Source: a virus. From it: a DNA stretch of 23,175 nucleotides. Shown in pieces: positions 13,202 to 21,120 of the stretch. A program made the position numbers and the translations under genes. Under the pieces are notes generated by a model that ran no database searches, was not told the origin of the DNA, and worked only from the letters and a program-made list of their open reading frames with translations. The stretch is taken from the IMG/VR virus record IMGVR_UViG_3300048586_000464, positions 1 to 23,175 of that record; one strand, written 5' to 3'. Position 1 is the first letter of the stretch. Every line of letters starts with the position of its first letter.

Positions 13202-15221
13202 TCATGATGACCGCAGCCCGACCCACCCCGACCTGACCGCCGACCTCGACCTTGGCTTCGAGGGGGCTGAGGACATCCTCCGGGTCTGGCGGCAGGGGAT
13301 GCGGCCCGACCCGGACCTGACGGTGTCGGAATGGGCGGACCAGCACCGCTGGCTCTCCTCGCGCGCCGCAGCCGAACCGGGGCGGTATCGGACAGCACGG
13401 ACGCCATACTTGCGCGCGATCATGGATGCGCTGTCGCCCGGTCATCCGGCGCAGCGGGTCACGTTCATGAAGGCCGCACAGGTCGGGGCGACGGAAGCCG
13501 GGAACAACTGGATCGGCTTTGTCATCCATCACGCGCCGGGACCGATGCTGGCCGTGTTGCCGACGGTGGAGATGGCGAAACGCACCTCGCGCGGACGGCT
13601 TGATCCGCTGATCGCTGACAGCCCTGTGCTCCGGGAACGGGTCAGCCCTGCGAGGTCGCGAGATGCCGGGAATTCGATGCTGTCGAAGGAATTTCCCGGC
13701 GGCATCCTGGTGCTGACCGGCGCAAACTCGGCGACCGGCCTGCGGTCGATGCCCGCGCGCTACGTATTTCTCGACGAGGTCGATGCCTATCCGGCCTCGG
13801 CCGATGAGGAGGGTGATCCGGTCACGCTGGCCGAGGCTCGGACCACGACCTTCGCGCACCGGCGCAAGGTGTTCATGGTCTCGACGCCGACGATCCGGGG
13901 GCTGAGCCGGATCGAGCGGGAGTTCGAGGCTTCGGACCAGCGCCGGTACTTTGTGCCCTGCCCCCATTGCGGCGCCATGCAATGGCTGCAGTTCGACCGC
14001 CTGCGCTGGGCGAAAGGGAAACCGGAGACGGCAGCCTACACATGCGAGAGGTGTGATCGCCCCATCGCCGAGCACCACAAGACCGGCATGCTGGCGCAGG
14101 GCGAATGGCGGGCCACGGCGGTGTCCGCCGACCCGGCGGCCATCGGCTTCCACCTCTCGGCGCTCTATTCTCCGATCGGATGGAAGAGCTGGGAGCAGAT
14201 CGCGCGCGACTGGCTCGCCGCCCAAGGCTCGGACGCAATGCTGCGCGCGGCGCGCAACACGCTTCTCGGCGAGACTTGGATCGAGTCAGGCGAGGCGCCG
14301 GAATGGCAGCGACTGGCCGACCGGCGCATGGCTTTCCCGGCGCAGATCCCGGCAGGTGGGCTGTTCCTCACCGCTGGGGCGGATGTGCAGAAGGATCGGA
14401 TCGAGGTCGATGTCTGGGCTTGGGGCCGGGGTGGCACCAGCTGGCTTGTCGACCACATCGTCATCCTAGGCGGTCCGGACGACCCCGCCTGCTGGGACAG
14501 GCTGACGGCTTTGTTGGGGCAAAGCTGGGCGCATGAACAGGGTGCGTTCATGACGCTGGCCAAGCTCGCCATCGACACCGGCTACGAGTCGGCGGCGGTC
14601 TATGCCTGGGCGCGAAAGCAGGGGATCGCTCAAGTCGCCCCGGTCAAGGGCGTTGAAGGCTTCAACCGGGCGACACCGGTCTCGGGGCCGACCTTTGTCG
14701 ACGCCACGGTAAACGGGCGGAAGCTGAAGCGCGGAGCCCGTCTCTGGACCGTGGCCACTGCCACCTTCAAGGCCGAGACCTATCGGCATCTGCGGATCGA
14801 GCGGATCAGCGACGAAGATCGCGCGCTGGGCCTGGCCGATCCCGCAGGCACGATCCACCTGCCGGACTGGGTCGACAGCGAATGGCTGAAGCAGCTGGTG
14901 GCTGAGCAGCTGGTGACGATCCGCGACCGGCGCGGCTATGCCCGGCAGGAATGGCAGAAGATGCGGGAGCGGAACGAAGCACTCGACGCCCGCATCTATG
15001 CCCGTGCGGCGGCCTGGATTCTCGGAGCGGATCGCTTCGACGAGCGGATGTGGCGTCAGCTTGAGAAACAGGCTGGGGTAGAGACCGTCGCCGCGGCCGC
15101 ATCGACGACGGCGACCGTCCCGCCCACGACACCAGAGAAACCGGGTGCGCCCGAGGCCGGGCGGATCACCGCCCCGCGGCGGCGTGGCTGGAAGATCAGC
15201 ACGCCCAAGTACATGGAATGA
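13149..15221 (+). CDS. Terminase large subunit, lambda gpA family
   Basis: The motor-nuclease that packages phage DNA, 690 residues. ATPase part: Walker A-like KAAQVGATE (108-116), Walker B YVFLDEVDAYP (205-215), VSTPT (244-248). Two CxxC pairs (CPHC 271-274, CERC 299-302) form a probable zinc site. The C-terminal nuclease has AGADVQKDRIEVDV with D412 and AIDTGY with D476 as likely metal ligands. The C-terminus ends in a Pro/Thr/Ala linker and a basic tail. This layout matches lambda gpA. The frame starts at 13149 inside the end of the small subunit gene; no good start lies before the conserved region, and a Met at 13167 is the only close alternative. Confidence 0.92.
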   Translation: MSESSSMPWQTSGSRSGDHDDRSPTHPDLTADLDLGFEGAEDILRVWRQGMRPDPDLTVSEWADQHRWLSSRAAAEPGRYRTARTPYLRAIMDALSPGHPAQRVTFMKAAQVGATEAGNNWIGFVIHHAPGPMLAVLPTVEMAKRTSRGRLDPLIADSPVLRERVSPARSRDAGNSMLSKEFPGGILVLTGANSATGLRSMPARYVFLDEVDAYPASADEEGDPVTLAEARTTTFAHRRKVFMVSTPTIRGLSRIEREFEASDQRRYFVPCPHCGAMQWLQFDRLRWAKGKPETAAYTCERCDRPIAEHHKTGMLAQGEWRATAVSADPAAIGFHLSALYSPIGWKSWEQIARDWLAAQGSDAMLRAARNTLLGETWIESGEAPEWQRLADRRMAFPAQIPAGGLFLTAGADVQKDRIEVDVWAWGRGGTSWLVDHIVILGGPDDPACWDRLTALLGQSWAHEQGAFMTLAKLAIDTGYESAAVYAWARKQGIAQVAPVKGVEGFNRATPVSGPTFVDATVNGRKLKRGARLWTVATATFKAETYRHLRIERISDEDRALGLADPAGTIHLPDWVDSEWLKQLVAEQLVTIRDRRGYARQEWQKMRERNEALDARIYARAAAWILGADRFDERMWRQLEKQAGVETVAAAASTTATVPPTTPEKPGAPEAGRITAPRRRGWKISTPKYME

Positions 15222-15231
15222 CTGGATCCCG

Positions 15232-15441
15232 ATGACCCTCGACGAGATGACCACCCGCCACAGCGCGCTGCTGGCCGCGCGGTACAGCGGCACGCGCAGC
15301 GTGAGCTATGACGGGAAGACCGTGACCTATGGCACGGACGCCGAGCTCGCCGCGGCGATTGCAGACATCGAACGGCGCATCGCCACGATTCAGCGGACCA
15401 GCCGTCGAGTACTCCGGCCCTACGCCGTGAAGGATCTATGA
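15232..15441 (+). CDS. Head-tail joining protein, gpW-like
   Basis: A 69-residue protein starting at 15232 (MTLDEMTTRHSALL). It has two helices flanking a beta hairpin (SVSYDGKTVTYGT, then ELAAAIADIERRIATI) and a basic tail, the gpW pattern. gpW joins the filled head to the tail. The frame is open further upstream inside the terminase gene, but the Met after the terminase stop fits the family length (lambda gpW is 68 residues). Its stop overlaps the portal start (ATGA). The position between large terminase and portal is that of lambda W. Confidence 0.85.
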   Translation: MTLDEMTTRHSALLAARYSGTRSVSYDGKTVTYGTDAELAAAIADIERRIATIQRTSRRVLRPYAVKDL

Positions 15442-16955
15442 TGAACTGGCGGCAGCGTCTTGGTGCCTTCATCGGCGGATTTGACGCTGGCCAGCACCAC
15501 CGTCGTCTGCGCGGGTTCCGCGCGACGCGTGCCCATGTCAACGCGCTGATCGCGGCCAGCGGCCCTGACATCACCGCCCGTGCCCGCTGGCTCGTGCGCA
15601 ACAACGGCTATGCGGTCAACGCTGTCGAAAGTTGGGCCGCCAATACCGTGGGCGACGGGATCAAGCCGATCTCGAAGATCGGGGATGCTGCCCGGAAGGA
15701 GGAGTTGCAGCGGCTCTGGCTCGCATGGACTGACGAGGCCGATGCCGAAGGGCTGACCGACTTCTACGGGCTGCAGCGCCGGGCCGCGCGCGAGGTCTTC
15801 ATGGCGGGCGAGGTGTTCTTCCGGATCCGGCCCCGCCGTGCCGATGACGGTCTGACCGTGCCCTTGCAGCTGCAAATGCTGCCGGCCGAGATGCTGCCGC
15901 TCGAGCAGACCGGTACGGCCGCCAGTGGCAATGCGATCCGCCAAGGGATCGAGTTCGACCGGATCGGACGGCGCGTGGCCTATCACTTCCTCCGCCGTCA
16001 TCCGGGCGACAGCACCGATCCGGGACTGGCGGGTGATATCGTGCGGGTGCCTGCGACCGAGGTGATCCATGTCATCGACCCGGTCGAGGGAGGCCAACTG
16101 CGCGGGGTGTCGAAGTTGGCGCCTGCCATCGTGAAGCTGTTTCTGCTCGACCAGTATGACGACGCCGAGCTCGACCGGAAGAAGGTCGCGGCGATGTATG
16201 CGATGTTCGTGACCTCGCCCGCGCCGGAAAACCCCCTCGCCCCTCCCGAAGACGAGGCGGACCCGGCCGGGGTGGAGATCGGCCCGGGTCAGATCGTGCG
16301 GCTCGACCCGGGTGAGGATGTGACCGTGGGCCAGCCTGCCGACAGCGGGGCCACCTACGAGCCGTTCCAGTACCGGACACTCCTGCAGATCTCGGCGGCG
16401 CTGGGCATTCCCTATCCCTATCTGGCCAATGACATGGTGAAGGGGAACTTCTCGAACTCGCGTCTGGCCCTGATCGAATTCCGCCGCCGTGTCTCGGCCT
16501 GGCAGCATTCGGTCATGGTCTGGCAGCTCTGCCGCCCGGTCTATGCGCGCTGGATGGATGCGGCCGTGATGTCGGGGGCTCTGACCCTTCCAGGCTATGA
16601 GGCCAACCGGTCTCGCCTGCTGGCGGCTGACTGGTTGCCGACAAAATGGGACTGGGTCGATCCGCTGAAGGATGCCAATGCCGAAATTGCCCAGATCGAG
16701 GCCGGCCTGAAGTCCCGCACGCAGGCCATCGCCGAGCGCGGCTATGACGCCGAGCAGGTTGACAGAGACATCGCTGCAGAGCGCGCGCGCGAACGCGCAC
16801 TGGGCCTCGACTTCCGCCGTCCGGGCTCGCCAGCGCAGGGCGTGCAGGCGCTGGCGGGGCCGGAGGGGGAGGCCACAAGTCGGAACCCCGGTGCCGAGGA
16901 AAACGAGAGCGAGGACGCAGAAGATCGGCCACGCGAAGAAGAGGACCAACCCTGA
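15438..16955 (+). CDS. Portal protein, lambda gpB family
   Basis: A 505-residue portal subunit with family features: ARARWLVRNNGYAVNAVESW near the N-terminus, FYGLQRRAAREVFMAGEVFF, VIHVIDPVEGGQLRGVS, and the KGNFSNSRLALIEFRRR stretch near 335. The C-terminus is a highly acidic, low-complexity tail (Glu/Asp-rich, last 30 residues). The portal ring is the DNA entry point at the head vertex. It starts at 15438 in an ATGA overlap with the gpW-like gene and ends in a one-base overlap (TGATG) with the protease gene, so the whole set is translationally coupled. Confidence 0.92.
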   Translation: MMNWRQRLGAFIGGFDAGQHHRRLRGFRATRAHVNALIAASGPDITARARWLVRNNGYAVNAVESWAANTVGDGIKPISKIGDAARKEELQRLWLAWTDEADAEGLTDFYGLQRRAAREVFMAGEVFFRIRPRRADDGLTVPLQLQMLPAEMLPLEQTGTAASGNAIRQGIEFDRIGRRVAYHFLRRHPGDSTDPGLAGDIVRVPATEVIHVIDPVEGGQLRGVSKLAPAIVKLFLLDQYDDAELDRKKVAAMYAMFVTSPAPENPLAPPEDEADPAGVEIGPGQIVRLDPGEDVTVGQPADSGATYEPFQYRTLLQISAALGIPYPYLANDMVKGNFSNSRLALIEFRRRVSAWQHSVMVWQLCRPVYARWMDAAVMSGALTLPGYEANRSRLLAADWLPTKWDWVDPLKDANAEIAQIEAGLKSRTQAIAERGYDAEQVDRDIAAERARERALGLDFRRPGSPAQGVQALAGPEGEATSRNPGAEENESEDAEDRPREEEDQP

Positions 16956-18424
16956 TGCTCCACGCCCGCATTGCCGCGCGCGCTTTCAACACGCCGCTGC
17001 TGGTCGAACCCACCAAGGCCATGGCCTTCCTGTCCGGCCTCGGGCCCCGGATCCTCGGTCGGCAGGTCGACCTGGCGGGTGGCGACGGCGCCCTGGAGAC
17101 GGGGCCACAGCTGCCGCGGCGCGCCAGTATGCTGGCGGGTGACCTTGTGGAAAGCGCCGGGCAGCGCGGCGATGCGCCCTATCCGGTGGTCGACGGCATC
17201 GCCGTCATCGAGATCGCTGGCGTGCTGATCCATCGGGGATCCTGGATCGGCCAGTCCTCGGGCCAGACCAGCTACGAGGGGATCATGGCGCAGATCGCAG
17301 CGGCGGCGGAAGATCCGGCCGTGCGCGGCGTTGCGTTGGAAATTGACAGCTTCGGCGGCGAGGTCGCAGGCGTCTTCGACCTTGCCGATCGCATTCGTGC
17401 GGCCCGCAAAGCGAAGCCGATCTGGGCCTTTGTCGCCGAACACGCCTTCTCGGCGGGATATGCGCTGGCCAGCCAGGCCGACCGCATCCTGTTGCCGCGC
17501 ACCGGGGCAGTGGGCAGCATCGGTGTTGTGGTGATGCATGCCGATCTCAGCGGCCAGCTCGACCAGGACGGCGTGCGCGTGACGCTGATCCATTCCGGTC
17601 GCCACAAGATCGATGGCCATCCCTATGCGCCTCTCCCTGCCGAGGTCCGGGACGACGTCCAGCGCGAGATCGACGTGCTGCGCTTCCTCTTCACCGAAAC
17701 CGTCGCCGCGGGGCGCGGCAACCGGCTGAACCAAGACGCCGCGATGGCGACCGAGGCTGCAACCTATCGCGGGGCAGATGCCGTCGCTGCGGGTCTCGCC
17801 GACGAGGTCACCGATCTGGCGCGCGGCTTCGGGGCCTTCCGGCGACTAATCGCGCGCGGTTCGACGCTCTCTGTGGAGCGCCTCCCCCGCGCACTTTCTA
17901 ACCCGCGCGTCCCACGCGCATCCCTTTCCCACACCAGACAGGAGGCACGCATGGCCACCGAACAAGACCAGGATGACAGCCCCGATGAGCCCGGCAGTGA
18001 TGCAACGGATGCAGAGAGCGGCGAACCCGATGCCCCCGAAGAAGAGCCCGCGGCTGCGCCTGCCTCTCCTGCTGGAGGGTCGTCACTCGCTCTTGCCCCC
18101 ACCGAGGCCCCTGCCCCTGCTGAGGCAATGGCACAACCAGGCAACCTGGCTGCGCTTACGGCGCAAATGCGCGAGGCGGCGGCGGAGATTGCCGAGATCG
18201 CGGCGCAAGCCGGGAGGCTCGGGATTGCGATCGACGCGGCAAAGGCACTCCGCGACGGAACGGCGCCCGAGGCCCTGCGCCGCCTGGTCCTCGATCGAGC
18301 TAGCGCCGCCGCCGATGCGCGCGACATTGTTGCCGCAGCGCCCTCCCTTGTCCTGCCGCAGACGAAGGAAAGCCCGATCGTTGCAGCCGCAAAGCGCGCG
18401 GCGGCCGACGGCAAGCGCGGCTGA
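16955..18424 (+). CDS. S49-family capsid maturation protease with C-terminal scaffold region
   Basis: 489 residues. The N-terminal two thirds is an SppA-like S49 serine protease: VDGIAVIEIAGVL, then LEIDSFGGEVAG, the nucleophile motif AEHAFSAGYALAS with S166, and SGRHKIDGHPY with K218 as likely catalytic base. From about residue 333 the sequence becomes an acidic Pro/Ala/Glu-rich stretch followed by helices (NLAALTAQMREAAAEIAEIA), as in the scaffold domain of lambda gpC/Nu3. The protease cleaves scaffold and portal during head maturation. It starts in a one-base overlap with the portal stop. Confidence 0.88.
   Translation: MLHARIAARAFNTPLLVEPTKAMAFLSGLGPRILGRQVDLAGGDGALETGPQLPRRASMLAGDLVESAGQRGDAPYPVVDGIAVIEIAGVLIHRGSWIGQSSGQTSYEGIMAQIAAAAEDPAVRGVALEIDSFGGEVAGVFDLADRIRAARKAKPIWAFVAEHAFSAGYALASQADRILLPRTGAVGSIGVVVMHADLSGQLDQDGVRVTLIHSGRHKIDGHPYAPLPAEVRDDVQREIDVLRFLFTETVAAGRGNRLNQDAAMATEAATYRGADAVAAGLADEVTDLARGFGAFRRLIARGSTLSVERLPRALSNPRVPRASLSHTRQEARMATEQDQDDSPDEPGSDATDAESGEPDAPEEEPAAAPASPAGGSSLALAPTEAPAPAEAMAQPGNLAALTAQMREAAAEIAEIAAQAGRLGIAIDAAKALRDGTAPEALRRLVLDRASAAADARDIVAAAPSLVLPQTKESPIVAAAKRAAADGKRG
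17940..17945 (+). promoter_or_regulatory. Internal ribosome binding site for the nested scaffold start
   Basis: AGGAGG lies inside the protease gene, five bases before an in-frame ATG at 17951. This is a full SD match at ideal spacing in the middle of a gene, which marks an internal start. Confidence 0.65.
17951..18424 (+). CDS. Nested in-frame capsid scaffold protein (Nu3-like)
   Basis: An internal start at M333 of the protease gene would give a 157-residue protein sharing its C-terminus with the protease. It opens MATEQDQDDSPDEPG, acidic and disordered, and continues with Pro/Ala linkers and C-terminal helices. This is the arrangement of lambda gene C and Nu3, where the scaffold is made from an in-frame internal start. 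The evidence is the perfect SD, the sharp change of composition at this Met, and the family precedent. No sequence match beyond composition was checked. Confidence 0.65.
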   Translation: MATEQDQDDSPDEPGSDATDAESGEPDAPEEEPAAAPASPAGGSSLALAPTEAPAPAEAMAQPGNLAALTAQMREAAAEIAEIAAQAGRLGIAIDAAKALRDGTAPEALRRLVLDRASAAADARDIVAAAPSLVLPQTKESPIVAAAKRAAADGKRG

Positions 18425-18480
18425 CGCTGCGCGCGACAACCGACCACACCCCTCCTTGTAAATCCCTCTGCCCGACTGAT

Positions 18481-18513
18481 CCCCCGCCGCCCTCCCGGCG
18501 GGGGTTCTCTCTT
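18481..18513 (+). terminator. Intrinsic terminator-like hairpin inside the head operon
   Basis: CCCCCGCCG (18481-18489) and CGGCGGGGG (18496-18504) form a perfect 9-bp stem with a 6-nt loop, followed by TTCTCTCTT. It lies between the protease/scaffold gene and the decoration gene, where transcription should continue. It may be a partial terminator or an RNA-stabilising structure. Confidence 0.6.
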
Positions 18514-18538
18514 GCCCCCCTGACACAGGAACCCAACC

Positions 18539-18919
18539 ATGACTGTCCACACCCAACCGCCCAGCATGGGCGATATCCTCAAGTACGAGGTCAATCCGAA
18601 CTACACCCGGGAGGAGGTGACACTCCTGCAGGGCATGCCCTATCCTGTGGGTTCGGTCCTCGGCCGCATCACCGCTAGCGGCAAGTACAAGCTCGCCACC
18701 TCCGGCGGCAGTGATGGCGCGCAGACGGCGACAGCCGTCCTGCTCTATGCCGTCGACGCCACGCTCGCGGACGCCCTCGGCATCGTGCTCGCCCGGGGCC
18801 CTGCCATCGTATCCCGCGCCGCGCTGGCCTACGACGCTACCGTCGATGACGCGGGCAAGATCACGACCAAGATCGGCCAGCTGGCCGCCGTAGGCATCAT
18901 CGCGCGGAACACCGCCTGA
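18539..18919 (+). CDS. Head decoration protein, lambda gpD-like
   Basis: A 126-residue protein with EVNPNYTREEVTLLQGMPYP near the N-terminus, GSVLGRITASGKYKLATSGG and AVLLYAVDATLADALG, the usual decoration-protein pattern. It binds the outside of the expanded capsid as trimers and stabilises it. AGGA lies about seven bases before the ATG. Position directly before the major capsid gene matches lambda D-E. The gap of 114 bp before it contains the hairpin at 18481. Confidence 0.87.
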   Translation: MTVHTQPPSMGDILKYEVNPNYTREEVTLLQGMPYPVGSVLGRITASGKYKLATSGGSDGAQTATAVLLYAVDATLADALGIVLARGPAIVSRAALAYDATVDDAGKITTKIGQLAAVGIIARNTA

Positions 18920-19031
18920 TCAGCGCGCCCCGTGATCTTAGCAGCCACATCCCGTCCGCCTGATCCTAGGCACCCGACGATCCTCGCCAAGCAGCACCTG
19001 CCCCCATCCCCTCTTTCCCCCGGAGTTCCCC

Positions 19032-20054
19032 ATGACCATCACCCGCAACCCGTTTGACGCGGGCGGCTATTCGCTCGCCGAGATGACGCAGGCCATCAAC
19101 ATCCTGCCCAACCTCTACACCCGCCTCGGACAGATCGGCCTCTTCCGCTTCGAGGGCGTAACCCAACGCTCCATTGTCATCGAACAGCGCGCCGGCGTCC
19201 TGAGCCTCCTGCCCTCGGTCCCGCTTGGCGCCCCTGCCACCGTCGGCAACCGTGAAGCCAGAGCGATGCGCTCCTTCGCTTTGCCCTGGATCCCGCATGA
19301 CGATGTCATCCTGCCTGCCGACATCCAGGGGATGCCCGCGCTGGGCGTCTCGGATACCGCCGATCCGCTGGTCGATGTGATGAACCGCAAACTGACCCTG
19401 ATGCGGCGCAAGCATGCCCAGACCCGGGAATACATGGAGATGAATGCGCTCCGCGGCATCGTGAAGGATGGCGCGGGAACCACGCTCTACAACTACTTCA
19501 CCGAGTTCGACCTCGCCCAGATCTCGGTCGACTTTGTCTTCGGCACGGCCAGCACCAACATCCAGAGCAAGGTCCGCACGACGCTGCGCGCCATCGAGGA
19601 CAATCTCCTCGGCGAGACCATGACCACCGCCCATGCGCTGGTCAGTTCCGAGTTCTTCGACAAGCTGATCAGCCATCCCAAGACGGAAGAGGCCTACAAG
19701 TTCTTCTCCGCCACCGGTGGCCAGCCCCTGCGTGAGGACATGCGCCGCGCCTTCCCCTTCGCAGGTGTCCTGTTCGAGGAATACAACGGGTCCGTCACCC
19801 TCTCGAACGGCTCGGCGGAGCGGCTGATCCCTGCCGGCGAGGGCATTGCCTTCCCGCTCGGCACTTTTGACACCTTCACCACCTATGGCGGGCCCGCCAA
19901 CCTCCTCGAGACCGCCAACACCAACGGCCTGCCGCTCTATGCCCGCCAGATGATGGACGCCAAGGGCCGCTGGATCGACCTCATGACCGAGGCGTCGATC
20001 CTGCCGGTCAACAAGCGCCCCCGGCTGGCGATCCGGCTGCACACGTCGAACTGA
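19032..20054 (+). CDS. Major capsid protein, lambda gpE family
   Basis: A 340-residue shell protein. It opens MTITRNPFDAGGYSLAEMTQ, with FEGVTQRSIVIEQRAGVLSL and LPWIPHDDVILPADIQG, all family features; the C-terminal half has VSSEFFDKLISHP and PLYARQMMDAKG. Hundreds of copies form the icosahedral head. GGAG lies a few bases upstream. A 112-bp gap after the decoration gene has no open frame of note. No transmembrane or signal segment is visible. Confidence 0.92.
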   Translation: MTITRNPFDAGGYSLAEMTQAINILPNLYTRLGQIGLFRFEGVTQRSIVIEQRAGVLSLLPSVPLGAPATVGNREARAMRSFALPWIPHDDVILPADIQGMPALGVSDTADPLVDVMNRKLTLMRRKHAQTREYMEMNALRGIVKDGAGTTLYNYFTEFDLAQISVDFVFGTASTNIQSKVRTTLRAIEDNLLGETMTTAHALVSSEFFDKLISHPKTEEAYKFFSATGGQPLREDMRRAFPFAGVLFEEYNGSVTLSNGSAERLIPAGEGIAFPLGTFDTFTTYGGPANLLETANTNGLPLYARQMMDAKGRWIDLMTEASILPVNKRPRLAIRLHTSN

Positions 20055-20084
20055 CAGGGTCACGAACAGTCGTAGGAACGGCGC

Positions 20085-20396
20085 ATGTCCATCTTCTCGG
20101 CCGCCATTGACAACCTCTTCGCCGATCCCGCCATCGCGCGCGACGCCACCTACACCGCCGACGGTGGCGCGCCGATCCCGGTCCGCGTGGTCACGCGCCG
20201 CCCGGACGAGATCACCGGCTTTGGCGAGGCGCGTCTCTGGTCGGAGACCACGCGGGTTGATGTGCGGGTGGCGGAGGTGCCAGCCCCACGTCCCGGCGAC
20301 CGGATCGAGATCGAGGGCGAGGCCTTCCTCATCCAGGGCGAGCCGGTGCGCGACCGCGAGCGGCTGGTCTGGGCGCTGGACCTGCGTCCTGCGTGA
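20085..20396 (+). CDS. Head-tail joining protein, gpFII-like
   Basis: A 103-residue beta-rich protein (GGAPIPVRVVTRRPDEI, then TTRVDVRVAEVPAPRPGDRI, IEGEAFLIQGEP). The size, the beta-barrel pattern and the place right after the major capsid gene match lambda FII-type connectors that seal the filled head to the tail. AGGA is ten bases before the ATG. Its stop overlaps the next start (TGATG). Confidence 0.72.
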   Translation: MSIFSAAIDNLFADPAIARDATYTADGGAPIPVRVVTRRPDEITGFGEARLWSETTRVDVRVAEVPAPRPGDRIEIEGEAFLIQGEPVRDRERLVWALDLRPA

Positions 20397-21037
20397 TGGC
20401 GATGAAACTGAAGATCGAGATCAGCCCTGACATCGCCGCGCTGATGGCGGCCGAAGTCCGCGCCGGTGAAAAGGCCGTCACCACTGCCATGCGCGAGGCC
20501 GGGACCGGTCTCAAATCTGCGTGGCGGGGCCAGATCACCGGCGTGGGGCTCGGCCAACGGCTGGCCAACTCGATCCGTCTCGCCACCTATCCCAAGGGTG
20601 GCGAGAGCATCAACGCCGCAGCCCTTGTCTGGTCCAATGCGCCGGTCATCATCAGCGCACATGACACCGGGCCGCTAATCAGGGCACGGGACGGGTTCTG
20701 GCTGGCGATCCCGACCGAGGCTGCGGGCAAGTCCACGCGCGGGGGACGGATCACCCCGGGCGAATGGGAACGGCGGACCGGCCTCAAGCTGCGGTTCGTC
20801 TACCGTCGCCGGGGGCCGAGCCTGCTGGTGGCGGAGGGGCGGCTGAACACCAAGGGCCGCGCGGTGGCGTCGCGGTCGAAAACAGGCCGGGGCGTCGTGA
20901 CTGCGCCGATCTTCCTGCTGGTCCCGCAGGTCAGGCTTCCGAAGCGGCTGGATCTGGCGCGGGATGCAGAGCGGGCAATCGACGGCGTGCCGGGTCTGAT
21001 CGTGGCCAAGTGGGTGTCAAATACGGACAGGGCCTGA
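20396..21037 (+). CDS. Neck/tail completion protein, DUF6441-like
   Basis: About 213 residues from the ATG at 20396, which shares one base with the preceding stop; a GTG at 20393 and an ATG at 20402 are alternatives. It has an N-terminal helix pair (AALMAAEVRAGEKAVTTAM) and then VWSNAPVIISAHDTGPLIRA, GFWLAIPTEAAG and a basic TPGEWERRTGLKLRFVYRRR stretch. I recognise it as the phage family labelled DUF6441, found after the head-tail joiner in siphovirus clusters; the exact role (neck or minor tail) is inferred from position. No catalytic motif. Confidence 0.68.
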   Translation: MAMKLKIEISPDIAALMAAEVRAGEKAVTTAMREAGTGLKSAWRGQITGVGLGQRLANSIRLATYPKGGESINAAALVWSNAPVIISAHDTGPLIRARDGFWLAIPTEAAGKSTRGGRITPGEWERRTGLKLRFVYRRRGPSLLVAEGRLNTKGRAVASRSKTGRGVVTAPIFLLVPQVRLPKRLDLARDAERAIDGVPGLIVAKWVSNTDRA

Positions 21038-21120
21038 TGATTGCCACGCCAACCCTGCTTGATGGCTGAAATGCGCATTGCTAGCCTGATTCCATGCGTG
21101 GCCAGAGTTTGGAGCAGCCC

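Noticed and set aside
12858-14225. Long open frame on the minus strand (455 codons)
   Set aside because: Antisense to the terminase genes; Arg/Pro/Gly-rich composition typical of a shadow frame.
15420-16949. Open frame on the minus strand of 509 codons, slightly longer than the portal gene
   Set aside because: It mirrors the portal gene; the portal signature and coupled overlaps prove the plus-strand reading.
18966-20063. Minus-strand frame of 365 codons
   Set aside because: Antisense to the major capsid gene.
21058-21087. Possible promoter before the moron (TTGATG, 17 bp, TAGCCT)
   Set aside because: The -10 matches only three of six consensus bases and the -35 is imperfect; I could not separate it from chance.
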